The notes beneath the pieces were generated by a model. The model saw only the letters and a list, made by a program, of their open reading frames with translations. It was not told the origin of the DNA and did not search any database. A program made the position numbers and the translations under genes. A DNA stretch of 45,334 nucleotides from Opitutia bacterium. GTDB taxonomy: Bacteria > Verrucomicrobiota > Verrucomicrobiia > Opitutales > Seribacteraceae. Location of the stretch: contig PAZC01000037.1 in assembly GCA_002716045.1 (NCBI GenBank), forward strand, positions 1-45,334, given 5' to 3'. Each line of letters opens with the position of its first letter. The stretch's first letter is position 1. This document shows positions 17,248 through 24,928 of this stretch, one piece after another.

Positions 17248-17856
17248 TCAAATAACGAAATCTGTCTCAGCAACGATCCATTTCTCCAAATCCCTTCGCC
17301 AACGCTCGATGTCATTGGTTGGCAATTCGCAAGATTTGATGGGGTTGAGCAAGAGAGACAGAAGAGCCATTCGGTCTTTCTCTGACCAATTCATTCGCCA
17401 ATCCTCCTCTACCGGGTAACCCTCCGAGCGCACCAGTAGAAAGATGGCTTTGAAGCGAGCCGCTTCGCAGGGAGCGCCCTCATCCAAGGCGTCCAAAGCT
17501 TTACCAAGCAAGATGCTGGCTTCATCGAAGGTTGCGAGCCAGCGAGCATTCAGCGAAACCATGCGTGCCAATGCGCCCGCGGCCTGCAGGCGCCTGTAAT
17601 CAAGCCCGATCCCTGGTCTTGATTTCAGGAGTCGCCATTCCCCGACAAAACAAAGTTTCCCTCCCCCAATGGGATTTAGCAGAGCCTCAATATCGGAAAA
17701 CAGGTCGGGCACCATGGAAGACTTGTTCGACGCCAATCGACGCCTGCATTTCAGCAAACCGCGCTGGGAGGAAAACAAACTAAGATCGCAATGCTTCTCG
17801 ATCAAATCCCCGCGAGCAACGACCAGTCCTTCGGTCGAGAAAGAGGGCAAGGTCAT
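17248..17856 (-). CDS. recO: probable RecO-like DNA repair protein, short and without zinc finger
   Basis: Similarity is weak, but three things support RecO. The N-terminus (STEGLVVARGDLIEKHCDLSLFSSQRGLLKCRRR) has the shape of the RecO OB-fold start. A helical middle part follows, with RFKAIFLLVRSEGYPVE resembling the RecO segment before the zinc site. The position downstream of phoH-pgpH-ybeY is where many bacteria carry recO. At 202 residues it is shorter than the usual 230-250, and the four-cysteine zinc finger is missing. RecO anneals strands and loads RecA with RecF and RecR. The start codon directly abuts the stop of the DUF502 gene (TAAATG). Confidence 0.6.
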   Translation of the reverse strand: MTLPSFSTEGLVVARGDLIEKHCDLSLFSSQRGLLKCRRRLASNKSSMVPDLFSDIEALLNPIGGGKLCFVGEWRLLKSRPGIGLDYRRLQAAGALARMVSLNARWLATFDEASILLGKALDALDEGAPCEAARFKAIFLLVRSEGYPVEEDWRMNWSEKDRMALLSLLLNPIKSCELPTNDIERWRRDLEKWIVAETDFVI

Positions 17857-18579
17857 TTAAGGCGTTCCCGCTTCAAGCTCAGTCGTCTCATCGCCCTCCT
17901 TGGGTTGATCGACTTTCCCGTAAGGGGGAATGACGGCTCCACCCGAAATGATCATCTTCATGCCTTCTCCCACCGTCATTTCCATTTCCTGAACATCTTC
18001 CTTGGGCAAAAGAAGCAAATATCCGCTGGTTGGATTCGGGGTAGTTGGCAGAAAAACGTTGGCCAGGGATTTACCCGTCTTCTGAGTCACCTCACCGCGG
18101 GCATCATTGGTCAAAAAACCAAGCGCATAACAATTGGGTCTGGGATACTCGATCAAGACAACTTTTTGAAAGACCGCCCGGTTCTGTTGACTGAAAGTCT
18201 CAACAATCTGTTTTACGGTGCGATACACCGTACTGACAAAAGGAACTTTACTCAATGCTTTCTCGGAAAGCCTGATGAATAATTTGCCAAATAAGTAATT
18301 CGACAAAAAACCCATAAAGGTAAGCAGCAGTATGGCAAGCAGCAGACCAAAGAACGCGGCCAATGTCTCGAAACCGATGAAAAATTCGCTTCTGTCCCAG
18401 CCGAGACGCTCGACAGCGTTAATGGCCGGTTCCTTGAACATACCCAAGAGAAAATCGACCACGAAAATGGTCACTCCCAATGGCAGGAAGATAATTAATC
18501 CCGTCAAGAATGAATTTCGTAACTTGCGAATCATTAATAGCTTAAGAATAACTTTCGGCCTAGACCAAAAGCGTACCAT
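17857..18579 (-). CDS. DUF502 family membrane protein
   Basis: This is a 240-residue membrane protein. After a basic N-terminus there are two hydrophobic segments (LTGLIIFLPLGVTIFVVDFL and LAAFFGLLLAILLLTFMGFL). A soluble C-terminal domain follows with the DUF502 blocks PFVSTVYRTVKQIVETFS, NPTSGYLLLLPKEDV and MKMIISGGAVIP. The function of the family is unknown; plant relatives are called COV-like. The last 15-20 residues are acidic. It sits between ybeY and recO with no gap to recO, so it is part of the same transcription unit. Confidence 0.9.
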   Translation of the reverse strand: MVRFWSRPKVILKLLMIRKLRNSFLTGLIIFLPLGVTIFVVDFLLGMFKEPAINAVERLGWDRSEFFIGFETLAAFFGLLLAILLLTFMGFLSNYLFGKLFIRLSEKALSKVPFVSTVYRTVKQIVETFSQQNRAVFQKVVLIEYPRPNCYALGFLTNDARGEVTQKTGKSLANVFLPTTPNPTSGYLLLLPKEDVQEMEMTVGEGMKMIISGGAVIPPYGKVDQPKEGDETTELEAGTP

Positions 18580-18652
18580 AATGCGTTAGACTAAAAGGAA
18601 CAAGGAAAAGTACCACTAAAACGAAAGGTCCCCGAAATGAACATGATGTCAT

Positions 18653-19123
18653 TCAAGAGAAAGAAAACGCAGGCAGCGGACCCTTCTTTTCAGCAGACGC
18701 AAGAACCTCGGTTTCGGCCTCTCGCATTGTGAGGCGATCCATTTCGTCACAGTCATCGTAACCATTCAAATGAAGCCATCCATGAGCTAGATAAAGACAG
18801 AGTTCACGAGAAAAAGGTATATTTCGCTCCTCACTTTCCCTCCAAGCCGTTTCTGCTGAAACACAGATTTCACCTGCAAAGCCCTCTTGGGCATCACCTG
18901 GAAAAGTAATGACGTCTGTGGGAATCGGTTCCTTCAGGAATCGACCGTGGAGATCACTGATTTCCGCATCATCAAGAAAGACAATGGAGAGATCACCATG
19001 CAGGACTGTTGTCTTCGCGGCGAACAGCGCATGGAAAAATAACATGACCTCAGGGTCACGAAAACTCAAGCGATCACAACGATTGCTTATCGCCAATCTC
19101 AGTTTGGATGGTGGCTCCCTCAT
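18653..19123 (-). CDS. ybeY: endoribonuclease YbeY
   Basis: YbeY is a metal-dependent RNase involved in 16S rRNA 3'-end maturation and ribosome quality control. The metal motif reads HGWLHLNGYDD: the first two histidines are normal but the third ligand is Asp instead of His, a variant I also recall in Bacteroidetes. Upstream, the block TDVITFPGDA matches the family. Length (156) is normal. The frame opens 50 bases inside pgpH. Family alignment begins near LRLAISNRC, so a start a few codons downstream, perhaps a TTG, is possible. Clustering with phoH and pgpH is classical. Confidence 0.92.
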   Translation of the reverse strand: MREPPSKLRLAISNRCDRLSFRDPEVMLFFHALFAAKTTVLHGDLSIVFLDDAEISDLHGRFLKEPIPTDVITFPGDAQEGFAGEICVSAETAWRESEERNIPFSRELCLYLAHGWLHLNGYDDCDEMDRLTMREAETEVLASAEKKGPLPAFSFS

Positions 19124-21584
19124 CTAACTCGATGTCGTTATCATTATCTTTCTCCATGTCGGGATACTCAACTCTAGCATGCAACATGTTGAGTATGGTC
19201 TTGATGAAGCTCTGCTTGATTAGTTTGATCTCGTCGAGAGTCAGGGCGCATTCGTCCAACTGTCCATCATCCAAACGCTCGGCAAAAATAGAATCCAACA
19301 TTTCCTCCACCGACCTACTGGTCACTTTCTTCAAGCTTCTGGTCGCGGCCTCCACACTGTCCGCAAAAAAGATGATGGCACTTTCCTTGAACCGAGGACG
19401 AGGGCCATCATAACGATAGGTGCTTTCGTCCACTTCGCCTTTGTCTCCAAGAGGAAGGCGGGTTTGTTTACTCTTGCGGACTGCTTCCATATAGAAGTAA
19501 CGGACCAAGGTTGTTCCATGATGTTGCTTGATCACATCGATCATGATTTCAGGTAAATTGGCTCTGCGAGCCATCTCGACACCCTCTTTGACATGACTCT
19601 TTATTATGAGTGCGCTCATGGAAGGATTCCTGCGCAAATGCGGATTCTCTTCTCCGCTTTGGTTCTCGCTGAAATACTCGGGTTGGACCATCTTGCCGAT
19701 GTCGTGAAAGAGGGAGCAAGCGCGACAAAGCAATGGATTGGCTCCGGTCAAGCTGGCGGCGTTTTCAGAGAGGTTCGCAACCATAAGGCTATGGTGATAA
19801 GTCCCCGGTGCCTCCAACTGCATACGCCTGAGCAGAGGATGATTAAAGTCGGTCAGTTCCAGCAAGGTAACCTCAGTCGTCACCTTGAAAAGATACTCGA
19901 ACAAAGGCAATACACCGACCACTACGATACCTCCCAAGGTGCCAACGAAAACGGCGGCCGCCATTTGAGGCAAAGCAACAGCTGGCTCAAACCCTCCAGT
20001 CAAAGCAAATCCCAAGGCAAACAAAGCCACGACACCACCACCGACAAGACCAGCCCGTACAACCCGGGAACGATATCGTACGTCTCTACAAAAAGCGGCT
20101 GCCATCACGGCTCCAGCCATAGTGGAGACAAAAGGCTGCAAATCGGTTCCCTGCATGGCGGAATGAAACAACCCCACCAAAAGCGCCGTTAAAAGCGCAC
20201 TGCGAGGCCCTGCCAAAATGGCAACGACCATCGAACCGAAAGAAACCGGAAGTAGGTAGGGCAAGACCGCGATCAAAGTGGCATTACCTCCAAAAAGGTC
20301 GGCATGCCCCAACTCCAGGATGAGTCTGGAAAGAGCGAGATTCAGCAATACGGCCACGGCCACGATGGCCAAACGCCGACCATGTGCCCATGCATCGGGC
20401 ATAACCAGTCTGACATAGAGTATCACGACTAGAAAAATACCCATTGTCAGAAGAAACCGTTCATACAACAACTCATTCCCTGCACTTACCTCTTCGCGGT
20501 AAGTTTGGTATTTTTCATGGATCTCCAGAGTGATGCGATCACCTTTGTGAATAATGAGTTCGCCTTCAGCTACCTCTACTTTTACTGGAGGCAAAGCTGC
20601 GAGCTTAGTAAGCGCTCTCTCTTGTGTGGCAGCAGGATCGTAGTGTCGCTCTCGCAGACCATGGCGAGACAAGGAGTAGAAGGCTTCTTGAAATGGTTCT
20701 ACGAAGATCTCCGTCTCATCTGAAACTTCTTTTTCCCGTGAATCCAACAAGTCCGAAATCATAACGCCTTGTACAGGAAACGGTCTTGCGCCAACTGTGA
20801 AATTACCTTCACCCAAGACCGTTCGCAAAGCGGGAAACTCCTCCTCGAAACCATCCAGGTCAATGGCTAGCATAAGATCCTTGCTAGCATCCAAACCACC
20901 AATTACCAGCAACTTGCCAATCAACGAGCTAACATGATTTTGCAGTTCCGTCTCGGCTTCCTCAAAAGACAAAAACCTTTGGTCCTCGGTGCGCTCCCGC
21001 AAGATGCCTACAGCATTGATCTCCTCAACCGCTTGCTTGATTCCTTGAAAGACCTTAATGCGCTCGTCCTTGTCCTTGATAAGCAGAAAGGCATCCAATT
21101 CATGTGCATTCAAGTTCACGGCATGCTCCAACGCCATCTCCTTGGGCAACTTGACTGCAGCAACTGAGACTTCTTCTTGCTCCATGCCGATAATTTCTCC
21201 CACACGAAGATTCAGGAACTCCAAGGCCTTGTTGAAACGATGCTCAGCCCGCAGGTCTCTGGCGTAGATTCTCGGGGCGCTATCAACCATGTCCCTGTGT
21301 CTTTTCTGGGTAAGCACATTACTTTCGTATTCGAAAGACCTGTCGGAATAAACACTTTCACGGGCAAGGATACCAGGGAGCACCTTTAGCGATGGCGGGC
21401 TTTGCCCGATGAAACAAGTAGCCGTCACCGCAACAATGAAAACCAAGGCCCAAGCGACGCGCAGAAGCAGACCGCCCTCCAACCACAAAGGTGGTTCGGT
21501 TTTGCCTCCAGCGGCCCCATTCCGAACTATGCCGCGAGTGACACGGGATCGGCGAAGAGATTTCCGGCGACTACGACTACTCAT
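19074..21584 (-). CDS. 7TM-HD family protein PgpH/YqfF, probable c-di-AMP phosphodiesterase
   Basis: This 836-residue membrane protein has one N-terminal transmembrane helix and a large extracytoplasmic domain (7TMR-HDED, about residues 70-370, with VEVAEGELIIHKGDRIT near its end). About seven membrane helices follow, then a C-terminal cytoplasmic HD domain with TYHHSLMVANLSENAA and FHDIGKMVQPEYFSENQ. In Listeria, PgpH hydrolyses the second messenger c-di-AMP; here the function is inferred. No diadenylate cyclase is in the window. The start overlaps the phoH stop by ATGA. Confidence 0.93.
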   Translation of the reverse strand: MSSRSRRKSLRRSRVTRGIVRNGAAGGKTEPPLWLEGGLLLRVAWALVFIVAVTATCFIGQSPPSLKVLPGILARESVYSDRSFEYESNVLTQKRHRDMVDSAPRIYARDLRAEHRFNKALEFLNLRVGEIIGMEQEEVSVAAVKLPKEMALEHAVNLNAHELDAFLLIKDKDERIKVFQGIKQAVEEINAVGILRERTEDQRFLSFEEAETELQNHVSSLIGKLLVIGGLDASKDLMLAIDLDGFEEEFPALRTVLGEGNFTVGARPFPVQGVMISDLLDSREKEVSDETEIFVEPFQEAFYSLSRHGLRERHYDPAATQERALTKLAALPPVKVEVAEGELIIHKGDRITLEIHEKYQTYREEVSAGNELLYERFLLTMGIFLVVILYVRLVMPDAWAHGRRLAIVAVAVLLNLALSRLILELGHADLFGGNATLIAVLPYLLPVSFGSMVVAILAGPRSALLTALLVGLFHSAMQGTDLQPFVSTMAGAVMAAAFCRDVRYRSRVVRAGLVGGGVVALFALGFALTGGFEPAVALPQMAAAVFVGTLGGIVVVGVLPLFEYLFKVTTEVTLLELTDFNHPLLRRMQLEAPGTYHHSLMVANLSENAASLTGANPLLCRACSLFHDIGKMVQPEYFSENQSGEENPHLRRNPSMSALIIKSHVKEGVEMARRANLPEIMIDVIKQHHGTTLVRYFYMEAVRKSKQTRLPLGDKGEVDESTYRYDGPRPRFKESAIIFFADSVEAATRSLKKVTSRSVEEMLDSIFAERLDDGQLDECALTLDEIKLIKQSFIKTILNMLHARVEYPDMEKDNDNDIELDEGATIQTEIGDKQSL

Positions 21585-22570
21585 CGATGATTGCCTTTGG
21601 ATAAGCTTTTATCTGCGTTCTTTTGGGAATAAACACGATAAGCCTCGATGATTTTCCGAACCAAGGAATGCCTTACAACGTCACCTGAATCGAAGTGGAA
21701 AAACTTCACGCCACTTACTTTGGACAATGCCTTCTCTGCCTGCTTCAATCCCGATTCTCCCGGACGGGGCAAATCGATTTGGGTGACATCGCCCGTAACT
21801 ACCATCTTGCTGCCTTCTCCCAAGCGGGTCAGAAACATCATCATTTGACCAGTTGTAGCGTTCTGAGCTTCATCCAGAACAGCGAAAGCTCGGGACAAGG
21901 TACGCCCTCGCATGTATGCCAAGGGTGCAATCTCAATAGCTCCCTTCTCGATCAACTTTCTCACTTCTCCCGTACCAAGCAAATCCTCCATGGCATCGTG
22001 CAAAGGCCGAAGATAAGGAAACAGTTTCTCCTCCAAGTCACCTGGCAGAAAGCCCAAGGCCTCACCAGCCTCCACGGCGGGTCGTGTAAGGATCACCTTC
22101 TCCACCTCTCCTTCCACCAAGGACTTCAAGGCAGCGGTCATCGCCAAGAAAGTCTTCCCAGTACCCGCAGGCCCAATACCACAGACAATATCATGCTTCA
22201 AGATCAGCTTGAGGTAGCTTTGCTGGTTGAGACTCCGAGGCACGACCGTACGTTTTTTGATTCGGATCGTAAGGGGTTCGGCAAACAATGCCCGAAATTC
22301 AGCCGCATGCCCGGCAGACACTTTTTCGAGTATGCGCTCGAAGTCTCCATTTCGAAAAACCAAATCTCCTTCTCGGGCCAAAAGCAACAATTCAAAAAAC
22401 TCCTCGCAGCGTTTAACGTCATCAGCCGAACCTTCTATCAAAAGCCAATCTTCACGAGCAACCAACTGCACTCCGAAAGCCTGCTCGGTCTTGGTTAGAT
22501 TTTCTACCTTACCGCAGTGCAGTTGATTGAGCAAACGCCCATTGGCAAACTGGAGTTTCTTGGAAGCCAT
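21581..22570 (-). CDS. PhoH-like ATPase (YbeZ type)
   Basis: This is a 329-residue P-loop ATPase of the PhoH family. An N-terminal KH-like region (about 30-95) precedes the ATPase core, with Walker A GIGPAGTGKTF (about 131-141) and Walker B FAVLDEAQNAT. The arginine-rich strand RPAVEAGEALGFLPGDLEEK is characteristic. PhoH proteins are linked to RNA metabolism and often partner YbeY, encoded two genes downstream. It follows the HIT gene after 22 bases. Confidence 0.94.
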   Translation of the reverse strand: MASKKLQFANGRLLNQLHCGKVENLTKTEQAFGVQLVAREDWLLIEGSADDVKRCEEFFELLLLAREGDLVFRNGDFERILEKVSAGHAAEFRALFAEPLTIRIKKRTVVPRSLNQQSYLKLILKHDIVCGIGPAGTGKTFLAMTAALKSLVEGEVEKVILTRPAVEAGEALGFLPGDLEEKLFPYLRPLHDAMEDLLGTGEVRKLIEKGAIEIAPLAYMRGRTLSRAFAVLDEAQNATTGQMMMFLTRLGEGSKMVVTGDVTQIDLPRPGESGLKQAEKALSKVSGVKFFHFDSGDVVRHSLVRKIIEAYRVYSQKNADKSLSKGNHR

Positions 22571-22592
22571 ACTAATTAAAATGCAATTCCTC

Positions 22593-23093
22593 TCAGACAG
22601 TCATCTCCGCAAGATGTTCGCTAAGCTTGCTCCACATGACGTCAAGAGCCTCGGGGAGCACCCTCGTCTTTGCAATTACCGGCATAAAATTAACGTCTGC
22701 CTTCCAGCGGGGCACGACATGGCAATGCAAATGCGAGGGAATTCCCGCTCCCGCGTCTGCACCTAAGTTCATGCCAACGTTGAACCCATCGGGGCGCAAC
22801 GCCCGAACAAGCAAGTCTTGGGCGAAAATAATCATGTTCATGAAGTCCGTACGTTCTTCTTTGGTCAAATCTGTCAACAGGGCTACCTCTCGATATGGAG
22901 CGACAAGCAAATGCCCAGCATTATAGGGAAATTTGTTGAGAACCAGATAACAGTGAGTCGAACGGTGTATCAGCAAAGCTTTACGATCATCACCGAGATT
23001 AGGGATGGTTGCGAAGGGATTGACTTCTTCGCGCTCCTTCTTGGGAGCGCTAACATACTCCATTCGCCAATAGGCGTGCAGGTTGTCCATCAA
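22593..23093 (-). CDS. HIT family nucleotide hydrolase/phosphorylase
   Basis: The histidine triad HLHCHVVPRW (His121, His123, His125) identifies a HIT-superfamily enzyme acting on nucleotide phosphates such as Ap4A. The extended form, with an N-terminal arm (residues 1-35) and a downstream block DVMWSKLSEHL, resembles the actinobacterial Ap4A phosphorylase-like group more than small Hint proteins. Substrate is not determinable from sequence. It is the first gene of the long minus-strand series; the 217 bases upstream separate it from divergent glgA and hold the promoters of both, though I see no strong consensus boxes. Confidence 0.9.
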   Translation of the reverse strand: MMDNLHAYWRMEYVSAPKKEREEVNPFATIPNLGDDRKALLIHRSTHCYLVLNKFPYNAGHLLVAPYREVALLTDLTKEERTDFMNMIIFAQDLLVRALRPDGFNVGMNLGADAGAGIPSHLHCHVVPRWKADVNFMPVIAKTRVLPEALDVMWSKLSEHLAEMTV

Positions 23094-23310
23094 AGAGGTT
23101 GAGTTAGCGAGCGCGAATCTTCACAAGGTCGCGAAAACAGGTGTTGAGGATGCTTGGCAATAAAAGGCAAGACAGGCTCCGTGATTCTCTAAAATAGAAA
23201 GATTAAATTTATGATAACCAAGGATCGGACGCAAGTCCTGATTCAAACTGAAAATAGAAGGTTGCAAGACAGGGGCAGTGCGCGCGAGAAGCGCTAAAGG
23301 CAACAGTTAA

Positions 23311-24780
23311 ATGAAGGTTCTTTTGATCAGCCCCGAAGTCTCACCACTGTCAAAGACAGGTGGTTTGGGAGATGTTGCCGGAGCGCTGCCACAAGCGCTC
23401 CGAGACATTGGCGTGGACGCCAGAGTCTTGTGCCCACTATACGGTGATTTCGAAAAAGACTTCCTGAAGACCTTGCACCCCATCGGTCCGATGAGGGTGA
23501 ATATTGGAAGAAGTTTTAGAACTGCGAGAGTGCAAGAGGGTATAATTCCAGGCACGGATGTTCCTGCTTATTTCCTCGAGCACAAAAGCAGTTTCGGGAG
23601 ATCCGGCATTTACTCGGGGCCAAAAGGCAATTTCCCCGACAACGCCGAACGTTTTCTACTTCTCGCCAAAAGTGCCTTGGAATTGCCCGAATTAACCGGG
23701 TGGTGGCCAAATGCGCTTCATCTTCACGATTGGACCGTAGCCTTGACCCCCGCATTTCTAAATGCATTGCCTCCCAAAGATCGTCGCCGCCAGTGGGCTT
23801 CAATATTGACCATCCATAACCTCATGCATCAAGGAGTGTTCCCAGCGGAAACGTTGAATATGACCGGACTGCCAAACAGCTACTACAACCCTGATGGGCT
23901 AGAGCATGATGGCTGTCTGAACATGCTTAAGGGCGGGATTCACCATGCCACCAAGATCACCACCGTGAGTCCAAGTTATGCACGGGAAATCCAAGAGGAG
24001 CCTCTTTCACAGGGCCTTGGTCACACTTTGCGTCACCGAGCAGCTGACCTGCTCGGCATCGTAAATGGGATAGATTGCGAGGAATGGAACCCAAAAAAAG
24101 ATGCAGCTCTTACCAAGAATTACTCGATCTCACAAATGGACGCAGGGAAATTAAGTTGCAAAGCGAACTTGCTAGAAGAGCTTCGGTTGCCCTCGGCCAG
24201 CGAACGCCCCCTGTTTTTTGTAGTTTCGCGCATGGATCACCAAAAAGGGCTGGACTTACTGGCCAATGTCTTGCCTCGGCTCGTCAAGGAACATGACATG
24301 ACCTTCGCCCTCTTGGGGAGCGGGGATCCAAACCTTGAAAACACTTATCGTTCCCTAGCCTCCGAATACCACGACAATATTGCTGCAGTAATCGGGTTCG
24401 ATGAATGCCTGGCTCGCAAGATGTTTGCCGGCGGAGATTTTCTAGTCGTTCCCAGTCGTTTCGAACCTTGTGGGCTGACCCAATTATATGCCATGCGATA
24501 TGGTACTGTTCCAGTTGTTCGAAGGACTGGCGGATTGGCTGACACTGTAATACCTTGGTCAGAGGATTCCCCTGATGGCACGGGCATTGCCTACGAAGGT
24601 GATGGCGAATGGGAGCTCCTCCTTGCGATAGAGCAAGCTTTGGAGGTCTTTGCAAAAAAGCAGAAGTTCCAGAAGCTCAGAAAAATGAGCATGAAGCGTG
24701 ACTCTTCATGGGGTCCTTCGGCGCGCGCTTATTCTCAAGCCTATTCTTGGGCAATCGAAGTTCGCAAAGAACAAATCTGA
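23311..24780 (+). CDS. glgA: glycogen synthase (ADP-glucose, GT5)
   Basis: This enzyme transfers glucose from ADP-glucose to glycogen. The N-terminal KTGGLGDVAGALP motif binds ADP-glucose. The HDW motif in LHLHDWTVALTPAF and the C-terminal FEPCGLTQLYAMRYGTVPVVRRTGGLADTV are typical of family GT5. At 489 residues it is complete. No other glycogen gene (glgB, glgC, glgP) is adjacent, so it is an isolated copy. A hairpin just beyond the stop may terminate transcription. Confidence 0.96.
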   Translation: MKVLLISPEVSPLSKTGGLGDVAGALPQALRDIGVDARVLCPLYGDFEKDFLKTLHPIGPMRVNIGRSFRTARVQEGIIPGTDVPAYFLEHKSSFGRSGIYSGPKGNFPDNAERFLLLAKSALELPELTGWWPNALHLHDWTVALTPAFLNALPPKDRRRQWASILTIHNLMHQGVFPAETLNMTGLPNSYYNPDGLEHDGCLNMLKGGIHHATKITTVSPSYAREIQEEPLSQGLGHTLRHRAADLLGIVNGIDCEEWNPKKDAALTKNYSISQMDAGKLSCKANLLEELRLPSASERPLFFVVSRMDHQKGLDLLANVLPRLVKEHDMTFALLGSGDPNLENTYRSLASEYHDNIAAVIGFDECLARKMFAGGDFLVVPSRFEPCGLTQLYAMRYGTVPVVRRTGGLADTVIPWSEDSPDGTGIAYEGDGEWELLLAIEQALEVFAKKQKFQKLRKMSMKRDSSWGPSARAYSQAYSWAIEVRKEQI

Positions 24781-24783
24781 CCT

Positions 24784-24819
24784 AGCTATGCATTCGGAAA
24801 CCATTGGCGATGCATAGTT
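24784..24819 (+). terminator. hairpin after glgA, possible terminator
   Basis: CTATGCAT (24786-24793) and ATGCATAG (24810-24817) form a perfect eight-base stem. It can be extended by a G-U and an A-U pair, with a 16-base loop, starting four bases after the glgA stop. Only three T residues follow, so it is a weak intrinsic terminator or an mRNA-stabilising hairpin. Confidence 0.35.
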
Positions 24820-24928
24820 TCGAAGAGGAATTGTCATTGAAAGATATTCCGGCTTGCGAGAATCACGGACAACTCCCTAAAGTGTCTGACTCGGATCAAG
24901 CCGAACCCGCTCCGCTCCATACAATCCC

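Noticed and set aside
21695-22498. A long plus-strand open frame (about 267 codons) opposite phoH
   Set aside because: It lies entirely antisense to a gene with clear PhoH motifs, has no recognisable domain, and its composition is what a mirrored coding strand gives.
23094-23310. Intergenic region before glgA considered for a tRNA or small RNA
   Set aside because: I could not fold a cloverleaf or find a conserved structured RNA, and both flanking divergent genes need promoters there.
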